DNA of 64,000 bases from JACVRN01 sp036403815 (lineage in GTDB: Bacteria; Acidobacteriota; Blastocatellia; Pyrinomonadales; Pyrinomonadaceae): the NCBI GenBank assembly GCA_036403815.1, contig DASWQH010000014.1:62001-126000 (forward strand). The letters are read 5' to 3'. Under the pieces are notes generated by a model, which saw only the letters and a program-made list of their open reading frames with translations, made no database searches and was not told the DNA's origin. Both the position numbers and the translations under genes were made by a program. This document shows positions 59,313-64,000 of the stretch, in pieces. How positions within the stretch are numbered: the first letter of the stretch is position 1; each line of letters opens with the position of its first letter.

Positions 59313-59873
59313 CTAAGGCTCCATTTCTGCCTTCGCTGTTCTGCGTTTCTCCCATGTCTCAAGTGCCGTCTCGTCAGTGATGCGTAAGGTCGGGCTTCCG
59401 GCGACCGGCGAGATGGTTAACTGAAAATCGCCGCACGTCAATTGTCGGCTGCGCCCCTTTGTCACCCACGCGCCGGAAAACTTAAACGACTGCGTAATCG
59501 CTCGAACAACATCGTCTACGGTCTTCCACTTGAACGTTTCGTTGTAGCCGATCCAGATTGAGAAGAGGCGACCGTCCAGAAAATCCAGCGAGATTGTTCT
59601 GACGCCTTGAAAGGCCGCCTTGTCCATCTTCGGATTGAAGTCCGGCGAAAAGCTTGTCTTGGAAAGACCGAACTCATCCGGCTTTCCCATCTCAAGGGAC
59701 GGCACAATGGCCTTCACTTGCTCAACGGTCATGCCCGGCCACAGTCCTTTTAGCTCTTGTGCCTGGGATAATTGTACGGGCGTGAGCATGCACTTTGTAT
59801 CCGCCTGCGCGTGTGAGATTGCGGCGCAGGCGAAGATGCAGGTGATGATGATAGAAGCTCTGATGAAAGTCAT
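59313..59873 (-). CDS. Exported protein of unknown function
   Basis: 186 residues with signal peptide (ASIIITCIFACAAISHAQ). A segment LKGLWPGMTVEQVKAIVPSLEMG resembles the repeats of BamE/OmlA-like lipoproteins (G-M-T-x-E-Q-V-K), but the rest is not recognised. Co-directional with the tandem pair downstream and the GNAT gene upstream; 7 bases separate it from the latter. Confidence 0.62.
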   Translation of the reverse strand: MTFIRASIIITCIFACAAISHAQADTKCMLTPVQLSQAQELKGLWPGMTVEQVKAIVPSLEMGKPDEFGLSKTSFSPDFNPKMDKAAFQGVRTISLDFLDGRLFSIWIGYNETFKWKTVDDVVRAITQSFKFSGAWVTKGRSRQLTCGDFQLTISPVAGSPTLRITDETALETWEKRRTAKAEMEP

Positions 59874-59879
59874 TTCGGA

Positions 59880-60344
59880 TTATTTCTGGTCTGGTTGAAG
59901 ATCAAGCGGCGATACAGCACGCTTCATTCTGAAGTAGCTTGTCCCGCGAGCGGTTTTTTCCTCTACGCCGACGGTTTCAAACTGTAGAGTGCGATAAAAG
60001 TCTACAGCATCGCTGCGCGCGTTGCACCATAGAAGCGTGCCGCCCTGTCTGGCTATATGCGCTATGCACTTCAAGAGCACCGCGCGCCCGTAGCCGCGCC
60101 GCTGCATCTCAGGCCGCGTCCCCATACCGCGCAGCCGCCACGCCTGCGGATTATCTTCGCCCGGCGGCGGCTCGTGAAAGATAGAAGCCACCGTGACAAG
60201 CTCTCCGCCCTCGAAAGCGCCCATGTGCAGAGATTCCTCGTCATAATCGAGCGGGTAGACGGATGCCTCAAACGGCACGCCCGGCCTGAGAATGGCAGCC
60301 CTCAAGGGTTGAGCCTCATCCGCGCTGATGTTTCGTATATCCAT
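59880..60344 (-). CDS. GNAT-family N-acetyltransferase
   Basis: 154 residues. The acetyl-CoA motif is RGMGTRPEMQRRGYGRAVLLKCI, followed by LLWCNARSDAVDFYRTLQFETVG, the usual C-terminal GNAT pattern. The substrate is unknown. ATG 60344 is used, as codons to 60389 are not family-like. Confidence 0.87.
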   Translation of the reverse strand: MDIRNISADEAQPLRAAILRPGVPFEASVYPLDYDEESLHMGAFEGGELVTVASIFHEPPPGEDNPQAWRLRGMGTRPEMQRRGYGRAVLLKCIAHIARQGGTLLWCNARSDAVDFYRTLQFETVGVEEKTARGTSYFRMKRAVSPLDLQPDQK

Positions 60345-60693
60345 AATATTTCTTAAGGAGAATTGAAAGAGCCGTAGGGGCAGGGACAAGTCCTCTGCCC
60401 ATATCGCTCGCTAGAGCGATTATTAATAGCAACATTCCTTCAATCTTGAATGACTGTTAATCGTTTTCGCACCGTACGGTGCGACGGGCAGGGACAAGCC
60501 CTGCCCCTACAATCTTCGCCCGTCACAACGGCTTTGAAAGAATCTCTTAGTCTCGCCAGCTATCTTTTGAACCTTGAGCGGTCATCGCCGAAGCATGTTA
60601 AGATAGTTATCAAATCAAAGAAAGTGCAAGATGATGTGGGGGCGCGGGCTTGCTCTCTGTATAATTCTTAAACCGTGAGGATGATTTTTCTCT
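60345..60693. other. Divergent gap with an inverted-repeat element
   Basis: 349 bases between the GNAT gene and deoB. An inverted repeat occupies 60374-60510; 60600-60690 shows only a purine-rich deoB leader without a clear ribosome binding site. Confidence 0.5.
60374..60510. repeat. Inverted-repeat element (GTAGGGGCAGGGACAAG arms)
   Basis: GTAGGGGCAGGGACAAG at 60374-60390 pairs with CAAGCCCTGCCCCTAC at 60495-60510. Inside are further GGGCAGGGACAAG copies and small palindromes (CGCTCGCTAGAGCG and GCACCGTACGGTGC). The layered layout is like the class I elements but the sequence is different. Confidence 0.7.
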
Positions 60694-61875
60694 ATGAATG
60701 AGAATAGACCATTTAATCGCTTCGTACTGATTGTGCTGGACAGCCTGGGGATGGGCGAGATGCCGGATGCCGCCGAGTGGGGCGATGCAGGCTCGGATAC
60801 GCTCGGCCACATCTTGGAATCGCGCGCTGTTCACTTGCCGAACTTGCAGCGGCTTGGCTTAGGAAACGTTCGCCCCTTGAGCAACGTGCCACCAGCAGAC
60901 AACCCGCGCGGCTCCTTCGGTCGCTGCGCGCTGCGCTCGAACGGCAAGGACACGACCACAGGCCACTGGGAGATGGCAGGTATCATCTTGGAGCGAGCTT
61001 TCCCTACCTATCCGAAAGGCTTTCCCACGCGAATAATTGACGAGTTCGTACGGGAGACGGGCGTGCCCGGCATCCTTGGAAACGTGCCCGCTTCAGGTAC
61101 GGAAATTATCAAGGAGCTTGGCGCGGAGCATGTCAGGACAGGCAAGCCTATCGTATACACTTCAGCCGACTCCGTCTTTCAGATTGCAGCGCATGAAAAG
61201 ATAATCCCCGTCCCGCGACTCTACGAAATATGCGAGACGGCGCGCAACATCCTTAGAGGCGAGGACGAAGTGGGACGCGTTATCGCGCGCCCGTTTGAAG
61301 GGGAGCCGGGCGCTTTCCGCCGCACAGAGAACCGCCACGATTACGCCGTGCCGCCGCCGCGTGAAAACCTGCTCGTCACCCTTTCCGAAGCAGATCTTGA
61401 CGTGGTTTGCATCGGGAAAGTCTCTTCCATCTACGACGCTGTCGGCGTGACCGAAGACCTCTCGGCCAAGAACAACGATCAGTCAATTGACCAGACCATT
61501 CGCGCTCTGGGGGGCGACACGCGCGGGCTTATCTTCTCGAACCTTGTAGATTTCGACATGCTCTACGGCCACCGGCGCGATACAGAGGGTTACGCGCGCG
61601 CGCTGGAGCATTTCGATTCGCGTCTGCCGGAAATCGAGGGCGCGATGAAGGAAGGCGACGTGTTCATCATCACAGCCGATCACGGCAACGACCCGACGCG
61701 CCCCGGCTCGGATCACACGCGAGAGTACGCGCCATTGATGGTTTACGGCACGCAGGCACGCGCAGGCGTCAACCTTGGAACACGCGGCTCTCTTTCAGAT
61801 ATAGGCCAGACGATTGCAGAGAATTTTGGATTGAAGCTGACTGCCGGAGAAAGTTTTCTGCGAGAGATTGCCTGA
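60694..61875 (+). CDS. deoB: Phosphopentomutase
   Basis: 393 residues. RFVLIVLDSLGMGEMPDAAEWGDAGSDTLGHI opens the alkaline-phosphatase-like core with metal-binding Asp; GKDTTTGHWEMAG holds the phosphorylated threonine; ITADHGNDPTRPGSDHTREYAPLMVYG supplies the remaining metal ligands. It interconverts ribose/deoxyribose 1- and 5-phosphates in nucleoside salvage. It converges on hpt, another salvage gene, with element D between. Confidence 0.95.
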   Translation: MNENRPFNRFVLIVLDSLGMGEMPDAAEWGDAGSDTLGHILESRAVHLPNLQRLGLGNVRPLSNVPPADNPRGSFGRCALRSNGKDTTTGHWEMAGIILERAFPTYPKGFPTRIIDEFVRETGVPGILGNVPASGTEIIKELGAEHVRTGKPIVYTSADSVFQIAAHEKIIPVPRLYEICETARNILRGEDEVGRVIARPFEGEPGAFRRTENRHDYAVPPPRENLLVTLSEADLDVVCIGKVSSIYDAVGVTEDLSAKNNDQSIDQTIRALGGDTRGLIFSNLVDFDMLYGHRRDTEGYARALEHFDSRLPEIEGAMKEGDVFIITADHGNDPTRPGSDHTREYAPLMVYGTQARAGVNLGTRGSLSDIGQTIAENFGLKLTAGESFLREIA

Positions 61876-61895
61876 GTATTTAGACTAGCGCTTTT

Positions 61896-62085
61896 AAGTC
61901 CCATAGGGACTATTGAAAATAGCCCAGCCATTTATGGCTGGGTCAAAAGCAGGAAAATAAAGTTGAGTCCCGTAGGGACGGCTGAAAGAGATGTTCAGCC
62001 GTCCCTACGGGACTCACTCTTTCTAATTCCAACTCTCTCCCAGCACTGAAGTGCTGGGCTACTTTCGATAGTCCCTACGGGACTC
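61896..62085. repeat. Class I palindromic element D (GTCCC family)
   Basis: Outer AAGTCCCATAGGGACTATT (61896-) and AGTCCCTACGGGACTC (-62085); hairpins CCCAGCCATTTATGGCTGGG and CCCAGCACTGAAGTGCTGGG; inner pair GAGTCCCGTAGGGACGGCTGA with its complement. Lies between convergent deoB and hpt. Confidence 0.88.
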
Positions 62086-62116
62086 AAAAGCTTTTGTGCT
62101 TGCTCTCGTCGCTCCC

Positions 62117-62689
62117 TTATATAACTTCTTCCGGGTTTCTCAGGATAGCTATGTAAGGCAGATTCCTGTAGCGTTCTGCGAAATCCAGACCGTAGCCGAC
62201 GACGAATGCGTCAGGAATCCTGAATCCAAGATAATCGATTGCGACTTCGCGCTCGCGCCGCTCGTGTTTATCCAGAAGCGCAGCCAGCTTGACCGATTGC
62301 GCGCCGCGAGAGCGTAGGTTCGCCATCAGGTAAGAGAGCGTGATTCCAGTATCGACTATGTCTTCGACGACGAGAATATCACGTCCTTCAATCGGAACGT
62401 CCAGGTCTTTCGTGATACGCACTTCGCCGGAGGTGCGCGTGGCCGCCCCGTAGCTTGAGATGCCCATGAACTCTATGCCGAGCTTCAAGTCTGTTGCGCG
62501 CATCAGGTCGCTGATAAAGATGCACGCGCCCTTGAGGACTCCAATCATCAAAGGGTTTCGCCCGGCGTAGTCGCGCGCAATGTCCGCGCCGAGTTCCGAG
62601 ATGCGCGTTTGAATCTGCTCGGCGCTGAAAAGCGGCTCAAGGTTCGGATGAGAGAATTCGGAAATGGTCTGTACGGTTGAAGTAGCCAA
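62117..62689 (-). CDS. hpt: Hypoxanthine phosphoribosyltransferase
   Basis: 190 residues. The PRPP-binding loop is ILVVEDIVDTGITLSYLMANL; other family segments are PLMIGVLKGACIFISDLMRA, LGIEFMGISSYG, and IDYLGFRIPDAFVVGYGLDFAERYRNLPYI. It salvages hypoxanthine or guanine to nucleotides. A start at ATG 62689 gives a slightly long but normal protein. Confidence 0.93.
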   Translation of the reverse strand: MATSTVQTISEFSHPNLEPLFSAEQIQTRISELGADIARDYAGRNPLMIGVLKGACIFISDLMRATDLKLGIEFMGISSYGAATRTSGEVRITKDLDVPIEGRDILVVEDIVDTGITLSYLMANLRSRGAQSVKLAALLDKHERREREVAIDYLGFRIPDAFVVGYGLDFAERYRNLPYIAILRNPEEVI

Positions 62690-63028
62690 AAGAATTGCCT
62701 CCAGAAGTTAAAGTTCATACTACCTCTGCACGGCTGGACGATCCACGACAGCTCTTCGTGCAGAGGAATAAATTCGATATAGCCCGCGCGCCCGGAAACT
62801 AGGGGCGCGCCATTGCAACAAAAGCCTGTGGTGCGACATACTATTGAAGCTCTCCTTAGAGGTCAATGCGAAAGAGCAAAACTTTGAAAAGCAGGGACAA
62901 GTGAGCGGAACAGTTTTTAGTTTTCAGTTTTCAGTAAAAGCAACTAGCTCTTCTTCTGAAAACTGAAAACTAAAAACTGAAAACTGCTTTTCTCGTCACT
63001 TGTCACTGCTTTTATTTGAGAGGGGAAA
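62690..63028. other. Divergent gap holding class II element R5
   Basis: 339 bases between hpt and the next gene. R5 fills 62889-63014. The first 190 bases show nothing that I can name. Confidence 0.5.
62889..63014. repeat. Class II hairpin element R5
   Basis: Outer AAAAGCAGGGACAAGTGAG and CACTTGTCACTGCTTTT; inner TTTTCAG/TTTTTAG units and complements around the loop GTAAAAGCAACTAGCTCTTC shared with R3 and R4. Confidence 0.84.
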
Positions 63029-63946
63029 ATGATAAGACAGGTGATTCGCTTAACAACGGCTGCGCTGGTTGCGCTCTGCTTTTATCTGCCGTACGCGGAT
63101 AACGCGCACGCGCAACAGCCGCAAGGCAGTCAGGCGAAGCCCGCTGCTTCTACCGCTCCAGCCACCGGCGCAAAGACGCAGGCGCAAACCGGCGCAGCCA
63201 CTCAGCCGCTCGATATTCGTGGTCGCGCTTCGGAAAATCTGATTGACGATAGCGTCAAGGAAGACCCCGAAGTTCAAAAGATGCTCGCGCCCTACAAGAC
63301 CAAGGTTGACCTGCTGAACGCGCCGATTGGCAAGCTTGCGGGCGACCTGAAAAAGGGAGGGATGGGCGGCGGCTCGCTCGGCAATTTCGTAGCCGACGCC
63401 CTGCGCGCTGTCGCAGAGAAAAAGCTGGGGAAGCCCGTACTGCTAGCGGTCATCAACGCCAGCGGCCTGCGCAAGAATGCGATTACGGCTGGAGACCTGA
63501 GCACGACAGACATCTACGAGCTGCTGCCGTTTGAGAACGCGCTCGTCACGCTTGATCTGACGGGCGAGCAGCTTCGTCGCTTTATGGACGTGAACGTGCA
63601 GCGGCGCAACGCGCAATCGGGCGCGCGCATCGTTTACCGCAACAACGCTGAGAAGAAACAGAACGAGATTGTCAGCATCAAGCTGGGCAGCCGCGACGCG
63701 GAACGTGACATTGACCCGAAAGCCGTTTACACCATCGTCACGATTGATTATCTGGTCAAGCGCGGCGGCGATTACAGCGTGCTTCAGGAAGGCAAGAACA
63801 TGCGCCCGCTCGGCGTCACCATGCGCGACGCGGTGCTCGAATATGTGAAGGCCGAGACGGCTGCCGGGCGAGAGGTCAGGGCTAATCTGGACGGGCGATT
63901 CAAGTACGACCGAAGCAAACCGGTCGCGGAGGAAGACCAGCAATGA
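63029..63946 (+). CDS. Secreted 5'-nucleotidase C-terminal domain protein
   Basis: 305 residues with signal peptide (TTAALVALCFYLPYADNAHAQ) and a Gln/Ala-rich linker. Then follows the substrate-binding C-terminal domain of the UshA/5'-nucleotidase family: GSLGNFVADALRAVAEKKLGKPVLLAVINASGLRKNAITAGDLSTTDIYELLPFENALVTLDLTGEQLRRFMD. The metallophosphatase N-terminal domain is missing and is probably encoded by the next gene, whose ATG overlaps this stop by 4 bases. Thus the enzyme is split into two coupled genes. Confidence 0.87.
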   Translation: MIRQVIRLTTAALVALCFYLPYADNAHAQQPQGSQAKPAASTAPATGAKTQAQTGAATQPLDIRGRASENLIDDSVKEDPEVQKMLAPYKTKVDLLNAPIGKLAGDLKKGGMGGGSLGNFVADALRAVAEKKLGKPVLLAVINASGLRKNAITAGDLSTTDIYELLPFENALVTLDLTGEQLRRFMDVNVQRRNAQSGARIVYRNNAEKKQNEIVSIKLGSRDAERDIDPKAVYTIVTIDYLVKRGGDYSVLQEGKNMRPLGVTMRDAVLEYVKAETAAGREVRANLDGRFKYDRSKPVAEEDQQ

Positions 63947-64000
63947 TTACGCGACGTAAATTCTTAGGCGCGACACTGGCAGGCGCTACTCTCCCGCTCG
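63943..64000 (+). CDS. Tat-exported protein, start only (cut by window edge); probable metallophosphatase half of 5'-nucleotidase
   Basis: ATG 63943 overlaps the previous stop (ATGA). The 19 visible residues, MITRRKFLGATLAGATLPL, are a twin-arginine signal. By analogy with related genomes, and because the upstream gene is an isolated 5'-nucleotidase C-terminal domain, the rest is probably the metallophosphatase domain. That part is outside the window and is inferred. Confidence 0.6.
   Translation, partial: MITRRKFLGATLAGATLPL

Noticed and set aside
1..64000. tRNA or rRNA genes
   Set aside because: I looked for T-loop-like GTTCGA segments in gaps with matching acceptor stems and found none convincing; a covariance-model scan would be decisive.

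Overview
The window reads as a chromosomal stretch of a Gram-negative, GC-rich soil-type bacterium, most likely an Acidobacteriota (a Blastocatellia-like lineage). This is inference from gene content: an ECF sigma factor of the Sig-70_X6 type beside a giant Ser/Thr kinase with an ATPase and TPR tail, a TPR-GAF sigma-54 activator, futalosine-pathway menaquinone genes, Tat and lipoprotein signals, and very abundant intergenic palindromes. No rRNA, tRNA, CRISPR array, transposase or integrase was seen. About 50 protein genes are supported, two of them cut by the window edges (the pdxJ 3' end at the left, a Tat-exported protein at the right).

Layout. 1-5.5 kb: pdxJ tail, cupin, GNAT, then two paralogous O-methyltransferases around a second cupin, and a secreted TTHB210-like protein. 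5.9-10.5 kb: ECF sigma factor plus the kinase-ATPase-TPR giant. 10.7-14.5 kb: SAM methyltransferase, RNase Z, ssb and a zinc-ribbon protein. 14.5-20.4 kb: SDR, DHFR-like protein, membrane protein, then the XPB-like helicase with its Bax1-like nuclease partner (archaeal-type repair pair) and a CoiA-like protein. 20.4-25 kb: HicBA toxin-antitoxin, Tat amidase, a secreted protein and a tandem pair of related small proteins. 25-30.7 kb: alpha/beta hydrolase, an Hsp90-like chaperone translationally coupled to a TPR-like protein, a small acidic orphan surrounded by repeated motifs, and a cytochrome P460-like protein. 30.7-35.1 kb: M14 peptidase, PlsC, LolA-like protein. 35.4-39.7 kb: sigma-54 activator, a small secreted peptide with AESPGI repeats, and a degenerate sigma-54 AAA protein. 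39.8-41.8 kb: an AT-rich segment of three orphans bracketed by 35-bp direct repeats. 41.8-45.4 kb: mqnD, mqnE, a Uma2 nuclease and a UbiA prenyltransferase. 45.7-50.5 kb: larB, LCAT-like lipoprotein, trypsin-TPR protease, secreted orphan. 50.5-64 kb: housekeeping genes (proS, rpiB, glyA, DinG-like helicase, queD, deoB, hpt) with small secreted orphans, and a 5'-nucleotidase split into two genes.

The most unusual feature is the intergenic DNA. Two classes of structured repeat fill most gaps. Class I (nine elements of about 130-230 bp) has a common design of outer palindrome, hairpin, inner inverted pair, hairpin and outer palindrome, but the palindrome sequence comes in at least four unrelated families (GCTCC-GTA-GGAGC, GTCCC-GTA-GGGAC, GCCCC-GGTA-GGGGC types, GTCTGC-GCGA-GCAGAC). 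One element mixes two families, and six of nine sit between convergent genes. Class II (ten elements of about 80-130 bp) are long hairpins whose arms are built from short tandem units of about 7-9 bp (TTTTCAG, GTGACAA, GAGAGTCTG, AAGTCCC, GGATGAG); they sit mainly between co-directional or divergent genes, and several run into the 3' coding ends of genes so that they encode the last residues and stop codon.
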